From positions 1-64,000 of the forward strand of contig CAVXCA010000079.1 of NCBI GenBank assembly GCA_963759955.1: a stretch of DNA of 64,000 bases. The letters run 5' to 3'. The DNA comes from Roseiarcus sp963759955 (GTDB taxonomy: Bacteria; Pseudomonadota; Alphaproteobacteria; Rhizobiales; Beijerinckiaceae). The stretch's first letter is position 1. The number at the start of each line of letters is the position of its first letter. The position numbers were made by a program, and so were the translations under genes. Under the pieces are notes generated by a model that saw nothing but the letters and a program-made list of their open reading frames with translations, was not told the DNA's origin and did no database searches. This document shows, one piece after another, positions 25,098 through 34,204 of this stretch.

Positions 25098-26390
25098 ATG
25101 CAGGAAGCCAGACCGTGGTATAAACTCCTCTATGTTCAGGTGCTGTTCGGCATCGTTCTGGGGGGACTGCTCGGCGTCTATGAGCCGTGGTTGGCCAAGA
25201 GCGACTGGATCAAGGCGCTGGGCGACGGCTTCGTCAGCCTGATCAAGATGGTGATCGCGCCGATCATCTTTTGCACGATCGTTTCCGGCATCGCCCACAT
25301 CAAGGACGCCGCGAGCGTCGGGCGCATCGGCGTCAAGGCGCTGGTCTATTTCGAGATCGTCTCGACCTTCGCGCTCGCCATCGGCCTCGTCATCGGCAAT
25401 GTCTTCAAGCCGGGCGCCGGCGCCGTCAGTCAGGCCGACGCTTCCGCCGTCGCCAGCTTCGCCAAACAGGCGGGCGAAATGAAGCCGGTCGAATTCGTGT
25501 TGCACATCATTCCCGACAGCATGGTCGGCGCTTTCGCGCGCGGCGACGTGCTGCAGGTGTTGCTGGTGGCGATTCTGTTCGGCTTCGCCCTGATGTTCAT
25601 GGGCGCGCGCGGCGCGGGATTGCGCACGCTGATCGACGACGTCACCAAGGCGATGTTCGGCATCATCAATATCGTCATGCTCTCCGCGCCGTTCGGCGCC
25701 TTCGGCGCGATGGCATACACCATCGGCGTCAACGGCCCGAAATTCTTCGGCAACCTGTTCTTCCTCATCGCGACGTTCTACGCGACTTCGATCATCTTCG
25801 TCGTCGTCGTGCTCGGCGCCATCGCTTGGTTCACCGGCTTCAGCATTTTTCGCTTCCTCTCTTTCATCAAGGCCGAGCTGCTGATCGTGCTCGGCACTTC
25901 TTCGTCGGAAAGCGCGTTGCCGCAATTGATGGAGAAGCTAGAGCGACTCGGCTGCTCGCAGCAGGTGGTGGGACTGGTGGTGCCGGCCGGATACTCGTTC
26001 AATCTCGACGGAACCAACATCTACATGACGCTGGCGACCTTGTTCATCGCGCAAGCGCTCGGCGTGGATCTGACGCTCGGCCAACAGTTGACGATCCTCG
26101 TCGTCGCCATGCTGACCTCGAAAGGCGCCTCGGGCGTCACCGGCGCCGGCTTCATCACGCTCGCCGCCACGCTGGCGGTGGTCAATCCCGCGCTGGTGCC
26201 GGGCATGGCGATGGTGCTGGGCATCGACAAGTTCATGTCCGAATGCCGCGCGCTCACCAACATCTGCGGCAACGGCCTCGCCGCGATCGTGATCTCGGCT
26301 TCGGAGGGGGAACTCGACCGCGCCAAGCTCAATCAGGCGTTGGCGGACGGAGCGGGAGTGATGCCGGCGGCGCCGGCTGTGGCGGAGTGA
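25098..26390 (+). CDS. dctA: C4-dicarboxylate transporter DctA (DAACS family)
   Basis: A 430-residue symporter for succinate, fumarate and malate. Family marks are LGDGFVSLIKMVIAPIIFCT near residues 40-59, the serine-rich reentrant loop LGTSSSESALPQLMEKLERL, the SFNLDGTNIYMTLATLFIAQ motif and SKGASGVTGAGFITLAATL, ending with MSECRALTNICGNGLAA. The ATG at 25098 follows GGGGGGAAATC; the longer open frame from 24957 lacks a hydrophobic start. No dctBD regulators are adjacent. 24878-25097 is its upstream region, in which I see no clear promoter. Confidence 0.92.
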   Translation: MQEARPWYKLLYVQVLFGIVLGGLLGVYEPWLAKSDWIKALGDGFVSLIKMVIAPIIFCTIVSGIAHIKDAASVGRIGVKALVYFEIVSTFALAIGLVIGNVFKPGAGAVSQADASAVASFAKQAGEMKPVEFVLHIIPDSMVGAFARGDVLQVLLVAILFGFALMFMGARGAGLRTLIDDVTKAMFGIINIVMLSAPFGAFGAMAYTIGVNGPKFFGNLFFLIATFYATSIIFVVVVLGAIAWFTGFSIFRFLSFIKAELLIVLGTSSSESALPQLMEKLERLGCSQQVVGLVVPAGYSFNLDGTNIYMTLATLFIAQALGVDLTLGQQLTILVVAMLTSKGASGVTGAGFITLAATLAVVNPALVPGMAMVLGIDKFMSECRALTNICGNGLAAIVISASEGELDRAKLNQALADGAGVMPAAPAVAE

Positions 26391-26405
26391 CGGGGCACCT
26401 TCGGC

Positions 26406-27914
26406 CTAGCGCTCCGTCATCGCCTCGGACACGGTCTTGGTCAGCGGCGACAGGAAATAGTCGATGATCCGCCGGCTGTCGGTCTTGATGTCGACCGAAG
26501 CGGTCATTCCCGGGGTCAGCGGGATCGTCGCGCCGTCCACATGCATGGCTGTTTGGTCGATCGCCACCGTAACGGGAAAGACGAAGCTCTCCGGCTGCCC
26601 GGGCGCGCTCGGGCCGGCGCCGTTGACCGACGCCGTGGCGTTGGCGAGCGAGCGCTTGGCCTCCTGTTCGTCTACGGCTGCGGAGGCGATGCGGATGACT
26701 TTGCCGTGCAGCGCGCCGAAGCGGGTGAAGGGGAAGGCGTCGAGCTTGACCGCGACGTCCTGACCGACCTTGACGAAGCCGATGTCCATGTTGGCGACCA
26801 ACGCTTCGACTTGCAGCGACTGGTCGGTCGGGGTGACGACGGCCAACTGCTGGCCGGCGCTGACGACCTGAGCCAAGGTGGTCACCGAGAGCTGCTGCAA
26901 GACGCCGTCGATCGGCGCGTAGAGCTTCATGTGCGACAGCCGCGCGCTCGCCTTGGCGAGAGCGTCGCGCGCTTCGTCGGCCTTGCCGGCGGTGACGGCG
27001 GCTTTGTCTTCGTTGTCGGCGATGAACTGCGAAAGCGCCTTGACCTTTTCGCTTTGCAGTTCGCTGACCGCGGCGTCGGTCTCGATCAGTTGACCCTGGT
27101 CGGACGCCAGCATCGACTGCGACCTCTCGAGTTGCTCCTTGGCGTCGTAGAGATTGATCTTGGTGCCGACCTTGAGGTCGATCGCCTCTTGTCGCGTCGC
27201 GACGCGCTGACTCAACGTTTCGATGAGAGTGGTCTGGAAGGCGATGCTCATGCGCAGGCGCTCGAGGGTCGCCAGTTTTTGCGCGACCTGCTTGTCGAGT
27301 GCGCGCAACGCATCGGCGATCTGGGTCAGATCGGCGGTGAGCACCGTTTCTTCGCGCAGACGCACGCTCTCAGGCAATGCCTCGCCCCAGTCGATCTTGC
27401 CCTGCGGATTGGCGGCGAGCGCTTCGAGCAAGGCGGTCGGCGAGCCGTTCTGCGCGGCGGCGCGTTGCGCGGCGCGCGCGGCGTCGACCACCAGACGACG
27501 GCGCGCCATCTCGGCCAGATCGGCGTCGAGCGTGTCGCGCGCGGCGCGCTGGTCGGCGAGGGCTTCCGCCGGATCGAGCTCGAGCAGCAGATCTCCTGCC
27601 TTCACGCGGGCGCCGTTCTCGGCGTGGATGGCGGCGATCTTGCCCGGATCGAGCGACTGGATGACCTTGACGCGCCCAGTGGCTTCGAGCTTGCCTGGCG
27701 CGATCGCATTGACGTCGAGACGGCCGATGAAGGACCAGGCGACGGCGAGGGTGAAGAACGCACAGATGGTCAGCATCAGCGCCACGGGCAGTGGCGACGC
27801 CGGCGTCTCCAGGATCTCGATCGCGGCGGGCAGAAATTCTCGGTTGCGTCCGGTGACGCCGGGCGAGGCGACGTCGCGCGCCTTTGCGGCGCCGCCGGCG
27901 AGGGCGGAGGTCAT
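26406..27914 (-). CDS. Type I secretion membrane fusion protein (HlyD family)
   Basis: A 502-residue periplasmic adaptor. One N-terminal membrane helix lies near residues 43-66 (VALMLTICAFFTLAVAWSF). A biotinyl-lipoyl-like half-domain follows (IAPGKLEATGRVKVIQSLDPG, AIHAENGARVKAGDLLLELD), then a long coiled-coil hairpin and the closing LYAPIDGVLQQLSVTTLAQVV with a beta-barrel end, as in HlyD/PrtE. The ATG at 27914 overlaps the ABC transporter stop (ATGA). It would link the inner-membrane ABC exporter to a TolC-type channel, which is not in this window. Confidence 0.9.
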   Translation of the reverse strand: MTSALAGGAAKARDVASPGVTGRNREFLPAAIEILETPASPLPVALMLTICAFFTLAVAWSFIGRLDVNAIAPGKLEATGRVKVIQSLDPGKIAAIHAENGARVKAGDLLLELDPAEALADQRAARDTLDADLAEMARRRLVVDAARAAQRAAAQNGSPTALLEALAANPQGKIDWGEALPESVRLREETVLTADLTQIADALRALDKQVAQKLATLERLRMSIAFQTTLIETLSQRVATRQEAIDLKVGTKINLYDAKEQLERSQSMLASDQGQLIETDAAVSELQSEKVKALSQFIADNEDKAAVTAGKADEARDALAKASARLSHMKLYAPIDGVLQQLSVTTLAQVVSAGQQLAVVTPTDQSLQVEALVANMDIGFVKVGQDVAVKLDAFPFTRFGALHGKVIRIASAAVDEQEAKRSLANATASVNGAGPSAPGQPESFVFPVTVAIDQTAMHVDGATIPLTPGMTASVDIKTDSRRIIDYFLSPLTKTVSEAMTER

Positions 27915-30148
27915 GCGAAGTTCCTGCCGGGTTCGGATTGCAGCGCCCAAAGGTGAGCGTAAAGTCCGGACGGACGCGCAAGCAATTGCTCGTGGGTGCC
28001 GGTTTCGACGATTTCGCCCTTCTGCATGCCGACGATGCGGTCGCAGTCGCGCACCGCGGCGAGGCGATGGGCGATGACGACGACCGTCCGGCCGCGCACG
28101 ATCGCGCGCATGTTGCGCTGGATGATGCGCTCGCTTTCGTAGTCGAGCGCCGACGTCGCCTCGTCGAGGATCAGGATTCGCGGGTTGGTGGCCAGCGCCC
28201 GGGCGATGGCGATACGCTGGCGCTGACCGCCGGAGAGGTTGGCGCCGCGCTCCTCGATCATCGTGTCGTAGCCCTGCGGCAACTGGGCGATGAATTCGTC
28301 GGCGCCGGCCAAGCGCGCCGCGTGCATCACCAGCGCCCGCGGCGCCGCCGGATCGGAGAGGGCGATGTTCTCGTGGATGGTGCGGTTGAACAGCATGTTC
28401 TCTTGCAGCACGACGCCGATCTGGCGGCGCAGCCAGCCGGGATCGAGCTGGGCGACGTCGACGCCGTCGAGCATGACCTGGCCGTCCTGCGGGCTGTAGA
28501 GACGCTGGATGGCCTTGGTCAGCGTCGACTTGCCCGAGCCCGACGGGCCGACGATGCCGACGACTTCCCCCGGAGCGATCGAAAGCGAAACGTTGCGTAG
28601 CGCCTCGGGCGCATCGGGGCGGTATCGCAGCGTGACGCCGCGCAGTTCGATGGCGCCCGCCGGCGGCGGCAACGTCAAAAGATTCTGCGGCGTCGGTTCG
28701 GGCGGCGCATTGAGGATGTCGCCGAGGCGCGCCACCGACACCTGGACCTGCTGGAAGTCCTGCCACAATTGCGACAGGCGAAGGATCGGCTGGATGACCT
28801 GCGCCGCGATCATGTTGAAGGCGATGAGTTCGCCGACCGTCATCGCGCCGTCGATCACCGCCTGTGCGCCGAGAAACAGGATCAGCGCCGTCGTCGCCTT
28901 GCTGATGTATTGGATGACGCTTTGGCCGACCGAGCCGAGCACGCTGGCGTCGAACGAGGCGCCGACATAGGATGCCAGACGCTCCTCCCACTGCGACTGC
29001 ATCATCGGTTCGACGCTGGCGGCCTTGAGCGTCTGCGCGCCGACGATGGATTCGACGAGGAACTGTTGCGAGCGGGCGCCGGCGTTGAACTTTTCGTTGA
29101 TGCGCTCGCGCAGCGGCGGCCGGATCAAGCCGGCGACGATGAGGTACAAGGGAATCGAGCCGATGACGATCAGCGTCAGCTTGGTCGAATAGAGGAACAT
29201 CACCACGAAGAAAATCGCGGTGAAGAAGAGATCGAGCAGCGAGGTGAGGCCCTGGCCGGTGAGGAAGCTGCGGATGGTCTCGAGTTCGCGCACGCGCGCA
29301 ACCGTCTGACCGGCCGCGCGCGTCTCGAAGTAGGACAGCGGCAAGCGGAACAAATGATGGAACAGCCGCCGGCCGAGTTCGACGTCGATCCGGTTGGTGG
29401 TGTGGTTCAGAGTGTAAGCGCGCAGGAACTGCAGCAGCGAGTCGAACGCGCCGAGCCCGAGCATGCCGACCACGATCACCACCAGGGTCGAGAAGCCCTT
29501 GTGAACCAGCACTTTGTCGACGATGAGCTGGAAGAATATCGGCGTCAGCAGCGCGAACGCCTGGACGAACAACGAGGCGACGGCGACCTGGGCGAGCGGC
29601 TTGCGGTATCGCGCGAGCGAGGGCAGAAACCAGCGGAAGCCGAAAGTTGCGGGATTGGCGCCGGCGCCGGCGAGCCGGCGCGTGACCAGGATGACCTCGC
29701 CCGATGTCAGCGCTTCGGCCTCGTCGACGGGCATGTCCACGGCGTTGCGGGCGACCGGCTGGATCAGGCGGACCCGTCCCTTGACGGGCGCGGCGACGAT
29801 GAGGGCGAACCCTCCGGCCTTGAGGCCGACAATGGCCGGATAAGGAATGACGTCGAGCCGCTTGGCGCGCGGTCCGCTGAGGATGCGCGATTTCAGCTGC
29901 AGCAAATTCGCGCCGCGCACGAGGTCTTCGGCGGTGGCGGCGCCGCCGCCCAGCGCGAGTTGATGGCGCAGTTGCGCGGGATCGGCGGCGATGCGGTAGT
30001 AGCTTGCGATCATCGCGAGGGCGGTCAGACCGGGATCCGCGGGCGAGGCCGGGCCGCGGCGGAACGGCGTGTCGGCGCTAGGCCGCTCGGGGGTCGGCTC
30101 GGGCGCGGCCTCGGCGCGGCCTCGGTCTGCTGTGGACGCTAAGCCCAT
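27911..30148 (-). CDS. Type I secretion ABC transporter with C39-like domain
   Basis: A 745-residue exporter. The N-terminal ~150 residues are a C39-like domain lacking the catalytic Cys (DPGLTALAMIASYYRI), as in HlyB-type transporters, so it binds but should not cleave its cargo. The membrane domain covers about residues 175-440. The nucleotide-binding domain has Walker A GPSGSGKST, signature LSGGQRQRIAIARAL, Walker B ILILDEATSALD and the H-loop HRL. Coupled to the HlyD gene by a four-base overlap and facing away from a calpain-like protein, it probably exports that protein without leader cleavage. Confidence 0.92.
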   Translation of the reverse strand: MGLASTADRGRAEAAPEPTPERPSADTPFRRGPASPADPGLTALAMIASYYRIAADPAQLRHQLALGGGAATAEDLVRGANLLQLKSRILSGPRAKRLDVIPYPAIVGLKAGGFALIVAAPVKGRVRLIQPVARNAVDMPVDEAEALTSGEVILVTRRLAGAGANPATFGFRWFLPSLARYRKPLAQVAVASLFVQAFALLTPIFFQLIVDKVLVHKGFSTLVVIVVGMLGLGAFDSLLQFLRAYTLNHTTNRIDVELGRRLFHHLFRLPLSYFETRAAGQTVARVRELETIRSFLTGQGLTSLLDLFFTAIFFVVMFLYSTKLTLIVIGSIPLYLIVAGLIRPPLRERINEKFNAGARSQQFLVESIVGAQTLKAASVEPMMQSQWEERLASYVGASFDASVLGSVGQSVIQYISKATTALILFLGAQAVIDGAMTVGELIAFNMIAAQVIQPILRLSQLWQDFQQVQVSVARLGDILNAPPEPTPQNLLTLPPPAGAIELRGVTLRYRPDAPEALRNVSLSIAPGEVVGIVGPSGSGKSTLTKAIQRLYSPQDGQVMLDGVDVAQLDPGWLRRQIGVVLQENMLFNRTIHENIALSDPAAPRALVMHAARLAGADEFIAQLPQGYDTMIEERGANLSGGQRQRIAIARALATNPRILILDEATSALDYESERIIQRNMRAIVRGRTVVVIAHRLAAVRDCDRIVGMQKGEIVETGTHEQLLARPSGLYAHLWALQSEPGRNFA

Positions 30149-30540
30149 GGAGCGGCCTTTTCTGCGGGTTCGGCGCGAAACGCTTTCGCCAACGTCGGAC
30201 GAGGACGTTTGCGAGTCGACCTAACACCCAACAATTGGCGATGAATGGTTGCTGAATCGTTGCCGGCGGCCGTTTGGCGGGGCGCCGCGCAGGAAAGAGC
30301 GCTCAAACAGGCAAAAGCGAACGGGACGCCTCGTGCAAGGCACGCCCGTTGAGCGGCGCAATTTTAACCGACCGCACAAATCATTTCTCAACGAACCTCC
30401 CATAAAGTCGCGTGCACGACTTCAATCGGGCTCCGAAACCGGTCGCGCGTGACGACGACCGCGGGATGCCGGTGAGGAGCGCGAATGCGAGGAAACAAGG
30501 CGTTCTCTGGAGGCCTTCAGAAACGAAAGCGAAGCCGCCC
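30149..30540. promoter_or_regulatory. Divergent region between the T1SS genes and the calpain-like gene
   Basis: This 392-bp region separates two divergent transcription units. It is locally less GC-rich around 30225-30250 and 30360-30405 (TTTTAACC, CATTTCTCAAC), where promoters may lie. AACGGGACG at 30321 with CACGCCCGTT at 30343 forms an imperfect stem. The frame of the calpain-like gene stays open upstream to 30412. No other gene is supported. Confidence 0.4.
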
Positions 30541-32352
30541 ATGACCATCAAAGTGACGCTCACGTCCCAGACCGCCGATGACGGGCAGACCATCGCGGGC
30601 AGATCTTTCATCAGCTCGGTCAGCGACCTCAATGGCCGGGCGATCACCGAATACGCCTTTTTCGACAATGGCGCTGACGGGGGCTACTTCACGCTCAACG
30701 GCGTCAAAGAGGCCGACGGCAAGTGGTTTTACCTCACCGCGGCGCAACTCGCCTCGCTCGAGTATGTCGCCGGCGCCAATGCGGGCTCGGAGACGATTTC
30801 GGTCGAAGCCTATGACGGCGCGCAATGGTCGGCGTCCTATTCGACGACCGAAACGACCGTCGTTCCGCCGCCGACGGTCATCGCCGCGAGCCAGACCCTT
30901 TACGAAGGCCAGTCGGTCGCCGCGTCGTCGTTGATCGCCTCCACCAGCGTTCCCAAAGGCAAGACGATCACCGAATACGCCGTCATGGACAGCGGAACCG
31001 ACGGCCATCTCGTCTACAATGGCGTGACCCTGACCGCAGGAACCTGGTACGATTTCACCGCCGCGCAGCTCGCCGAAGTGACCTATGTCGCGGGCTCGGG
31101 GACCGGAACCGACAAGGTGTCGATCGAAGTGTCCGACGGCGGCGCCTTTTCCGCGGCGTCGGTCGCCACGATCACCGTGACGACGCCGCCGAGCGTCGTC
31201 TCGCGGCTCAAGGACCCCGGCATCGCCGCCGACGTCTCCAAGCTGATGGTCAACAATTCGCTGAGCTATAACGCGATGCTGACCATTCTGCAGGACGCCG
31301 CGGTCGGCGGCATGACCGCGACCAAGTTCAGCACGCTGCAGACGCTCGCCTCGATGTTCAATCAGCCAAACGGCGTCACCGTGTCGAGCTATGTCCAGCA
31401 GATTGCCGACGACGTGATCGGCGGCAATTCGGCCAACGCCTACTGGAACGGCGGTTCGTCGACCGCCGTCGCGCTGGGCAACCTCAGCGCCGCGTCGACC
31501 CAGACCCAAGTGAACGAACTGATCGGCAAGTGGTTCCTCGGGACCGACCTGCCCAGCTTGAGCGTTTCGGCGATCGGCGAGGCGAACTACAATCCGACTT
31601 ATCAGGCGGACACGCAGCCGCTATTCGGCGCCAGCGGCACGCCGAACTATCTTGACGTCAACCAAGGCTACCTCGGCGACTGCTACTTCGTCTCGTCCCT
31701 CGCCGAGACCGCGTTGCAGGATCCGTCGGTTATCGAATCGATGATCACCAGCGACGGCAACGGCGTGTATTCCGTGCGCTTCTATGTCGACGGTCAGGCC
31801 GACTACGTCACCGTCAATGACGAACTGCCGGTGATGGGCGACGGCTACCAGTGGGCCAACGGCTCGACGCTCGAGTTCGCCAACGGATCGGTGTCGTGGG
31901 CGGCGCTGATCGAAAAGGGGTTTGTCGAGCTCAACGAGCAAACGGCCGCCGCGCAGGCCGGCGGGCACACCACCGGCGACGCTTACGAGGACATCAACGG
32001 CGGGACGGCGTATGCGCTCACCGAGATCACCGACCAGTCGTTCAACACCTACGCGCTGAGTTCGAAGACGACGACCGCCTCGCTGAGCTCGCTGATGTCG
32101 ACGCTCGGCGCCGACTGGAAGGCGGGCGACGAAATCATCCTGTCAACTCCCAACAACGCGGCCGGCAATCTGGTCGCCGATCACATGTTCGAAGTCACAG
32201 GCGTCAACGCCAGCGCGGGCACGATCACCTTGCAGAACCCGTGGAACACGGCGTATTCCGGCTCCATCGCGATGACTTTCACCGACACGATCAAGCAACT
32301 GGCGAGCGCCGGCTGCACGCTCTACGCGACCACCGGAACTGCGGTCGCCTGA
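30541..32352 (+). CDS. Calpain-like (C2) cysteine protease with two N-terminal beta repeats, probable T1SS cargo
   Basis: A 603-residue protein without a Sec signal. Residues ~3-95 and ~103-195 are two tandem homologous repeats (each with an x-x-G-Q-(T/S)-(I/V) start, (A/T)ITEYA, D(N/S)G(A/T)DG, LTAAQLASLEYVAG or FTAAQLAEVTYVAG), resembling bacterial Ig/cadherin-like modules of secreted adhesins. Residues ~360-600 form a calpain-type domain: Cys381 in QGYLGDCYFVSSLAE, His548 in DHMFEVTGVN and Asn566 in LQNPWNT make the triad. No GGxGxD calcium repeats are seen. The export genes next door, divergent, support type I secretion. The start at 30541 lacks a strong ribosome site; a longer form from 30412 is possible. 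Confidence 0.82.
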   Translation: MTIKVTLTSQTADDGQTIAGRSFISSVSDLNGRAITEYAFFDNGADGGYFTLNGVKEADGKWFYLTAAQLASLEYVAGANAGSETISVEAYDGAQWSASYSTTETTVVPPPTVIAASQTLYEGQSVAASSLIASTSVPKGKTITEYAVMDSGTDGHLVYNGVTLTAGTWYDFTAAQLAEVTYVAGSGTGTDKVSIEVSDGGAFSAASVATITVTTPPSVVSRLKDPGIAADVSKLMVNNSLSYNAMLTILQDAAVGGMTATKFSTLQTLASMFNQPNGVTVSSYVQQIADDVIGGNSANAYWNGGSSTAVALGNLSAASTQTQVNELIGKWFLGTDLPSLSVSAIGEANYNPTYQADTQPLFGASGTPNYLDVNQGYLGDCYFVSSLAETALQDPSVIESMITSDGNGVYSVRFYVDGQADYVTVNDELPVMGDGYQWANGSTLEFANGSVSWAALIEKGFVELNEQTAAAQAGGHTTGDAYEDINGGTAYALTEITDQSFNTYALSSKTTTASLSSLMSTLGADWKAGDEIILSTPNNAAGNLVADHMFEVTGVNASAGTITLQNPWNTAYSGSIAMTFTDTIKQLASAGCTLYATTGTAVA

Positions 32353-32384
32353 GCCCGGGGCAACGGGCGAGGCGCGGTTCGGAG

Positions 32385-33098
32385 TTAAACGGTCTTGCCC
32401 TCGTACTGGCAGAGGTCCGCGATCACGCATCGCGCGCACTCGGGAGCGCGCGCCTTGCAGACATAGCGGCCGTGCAGGATCAGCCAGTGGTGGGCGTGCG
32501 GCAGAAACCGCTCGGGAATGATCTTCATCAGGCCGTCCTCGACTTCGAGCGGGGTCTTGCCGCGCGCCAGCGGGATACGGTTGGAAACGCGAAACACATG
32601 CGTGTCGACGGCGAGCGTCGGCGCGCCGAAGGCGACATTGAGCACGACATTGGCGGTCTTGCGCCCGACGCCGGGCAACGCTTCGAGCGCTTCGCGATCG
32701 TTGGGCACCTCGCCGCCGTGATCGCGCACCAGCGCGTGCGACAGCGCGATGACGTTTTTCGCCTTGTTCCTGTAAAGGCCGATCGTCTTGATCCGCTCGG
32801 CGAGCCCCGCTTCGCCGAGCGCCGCCATCTTGGCCGGCGTATCGGCGAGCGCGAACAGCGCCCGCGTCGCCTTGTTGACGCCGACGTCGGTCGCTTGGGC
32901 CGAGAGGACCACCGCGACGAGCAGGGTGAAGGGGTTGCGGTATTCGAGCTCGCTTCTGGGCTCGGGGCGAGCCGCGGCGAGCCGCTCGAAGATCTCGGCG
33001 ACGCGCTCGCGCGACGCAAGCGCGGATTTGTCCGCCGGCCGGCGTGACGAGACGGAGAGAGCCGATTTGCGTTGCGCCGCGTCTTTGCGTTGCGCCAT
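32385..33098 (-). CDS. nth: Endonuclease III (DNA glycosylase/AP lyase)
   Basis: A 237-residue base-excision repair enzyme for oxidised pyrimidines. It has FTLLVAVVLSAQATDVGVN, the helix-hairpin-helix LPGVGRKTANVVLNVAFG with the catalytic Lys region, VDTHVFRVSNR with the catalytic Asp, and a C-terminal [4Fe-4S] loop, C-x6-C-x2-C-x5-C (CKARAPECARCVIADLC). About 25 extra N-terminal residues rich in Arg, Lys and Ser precede the domain. It is divergent from the DUF2244 gene, 80 bp apart. Confidence 0.95.
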   Translation of the reverse strand: MAQRKDAAQRKSALSVSSRRPADKSALASRERVAEIFERLAAARPEPRSELEYRNPFTLLVAVVLSAQATDVGVNKATRALFALADTPAKMAALGEAGLAERIKTIGLYRNKAKNVIALSHALVRDHGGEVPNDREALEALPGVGRKTANVVLNVAFGAPTLAVDTHVFRVSNRIPLARGKTPLEVEDGLMKIIPERFLPHAHHWLILHGRYVCKARAPECARCVIADLCQYEGKTV

Positions 33099-33178
33099 GT
33101 CTTTGCCTCGCGCTGCGTCGGCCTTATAGTCGGGGCCCGCGGCGCCGCCAAGGCCGCTCGCCGCGCTCGAGGTCGGGC

Positions 33179-33682
33179 ATGGATCAAGCGCCCTTGACGA
33201 ACGAAGCGCCGATTCTCGCGGTGCGGCTGACGCCCCACCGGTCGCTTGATCCCGCTGCCGTTCGCGTGCTGATGGCGGCGACGTTCGTGGTGAGCGCGAT
33301 CTTCAGCCTGCCGTTCTATCTCATCGGCGCGTGGCCGATCGTCGGCTTCCTCGGGCTCGACGTCGCCTTGCTCTATTTCGCCTTCCGCGCCAGTTTTCGC
33401 GCGGCGCGCGCCTACGAGGATTTTCGTCTCACCTATTTCGAATTGCTGTTCGCGCGGGTGAGCGCGCGCGGCGCGCGGCGGGAGTGGCGGTTCAATCCGG
33501 CCTGGGTGCGCATCGAGCGCGTCGACCATCAGGAGTTCGGGCCGCAGCGGCTGTCGCTGCTCAGTGGCGGCCGGCGTTGGGAGTTCGGCAAATTCCTCGG
33601 TCCCGACCAAAAGGCGGAATTCGCCGCGACGCTCGGCCGGGCGCTCGCGGAGGCCCGGCGCGGACCGCGGTTTTCGCGTTGA
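33179..33682 (+). CDS. DUF2244-family integral membrane protein
   Basis: A 167-residue protein with two adjacent membrane helices at about residues 32-75 (VLMAATFVVSAIFSLPFYLI, then IVGFLGLDVALLYFAF). A cytoplasmic C-terminal domain follows, with FRLTYFELLFARVSARG, RREWRFNPAWVRIE and the closing GRRWEFGKFLGPDQKAEFA typical of DUF2244. Its function is unknown. The family often lies beside nth in alphaproteobacteria, as here. The ATG at 33179 is the first after the nth gene region. Confidence 0.85.
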   Translation: MDQAPLTNEAPILAVRLTPHRSLDPAAVRVLMAATFVVSAIFSLPFYLIGAWPIVGFLGLDVALLYFAFRASFRAARAYEDFRLTYFELLFARVSARGARREWRFNPAWVRIERVDHQEFGPQRLSLLSGGRRWEFGKFLGPDQKAEFAATLGRALAEARRGPRFSR

Positions 33683-33770
33683 ACGGGTCCGTCTTTCGTT
33701 CGAGTTTGACGTTGGCGTTCCGGCCGGGGCGCCGTAGGATGAATTGGATTTGCGATTGGGGGAGCCCGCG

Positions 33771-34016
33771 ATGATGCGCGTTGTCGGAACCGTGCTATTG
33801 GCGTGTCTGCCGTCCTATGCCGGCGAGGCGTTTGCAGGATCGGCGAGACATGAGGGGCCTCCGCAGCGCTCATGCCATTGGGGCCAAATTGCGTATTCGC
33901 CGAGCGCTCATTGCGCCACCGACCGAGGAATTGTCGAAGTGTGCATGAACGACGGCACGTGGCTGTCCATCGGACAGTGCCAAGGGTCGGTTTGTCGCGA
34001 GCGGTGCGGAGGCTGA
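33771..34016 (+). CDS. Small secreted cysteine-rich protein
   Basis: An 81-residue protein behind a strong GGGGGAG at 33759. A signal peptide covers about residues 1-22 (MMRVVGTVLLACLPSYAGEA). The mature part of about 58 residues has six cysteines: CHWGQIAYSPSAHC, VCMNDGTW, QCQGSVCRERC. The Trp-Gly, YSP and DGTW spacing suggests a small disulfide-bonded domain. I do not recognise the family. It is unlinked to other genes; 34017-34204 downstream holds nothing I can support. Confidence 0.65.
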   Translation: MMRVVGTVLLACLPSYAGEAFAGSARHEGPPQRSCHWGQIAYSPSAHCATDRGIVEVCMNDGTWLSIGQCQGSVCRERCGG

Positions 34017-34204
34017 GCGATCGGCTTGCCGCCGAGGCGGGTCAGGGTCGAGGAGGTTCGGCGCGCCGCCGCCCGCGGTTTTCGCGCTGAAGCACAGGCT
34101 GCTTCGAAGAAACCGCGCGGGGTCGGGTCTCGTTCGATCCCGCTTTCCCATTCGTACGTTCCGCCCCCGGAGGCGCGAGTCGGGCGCGGAGGAACGCCGC
34201 TCGG

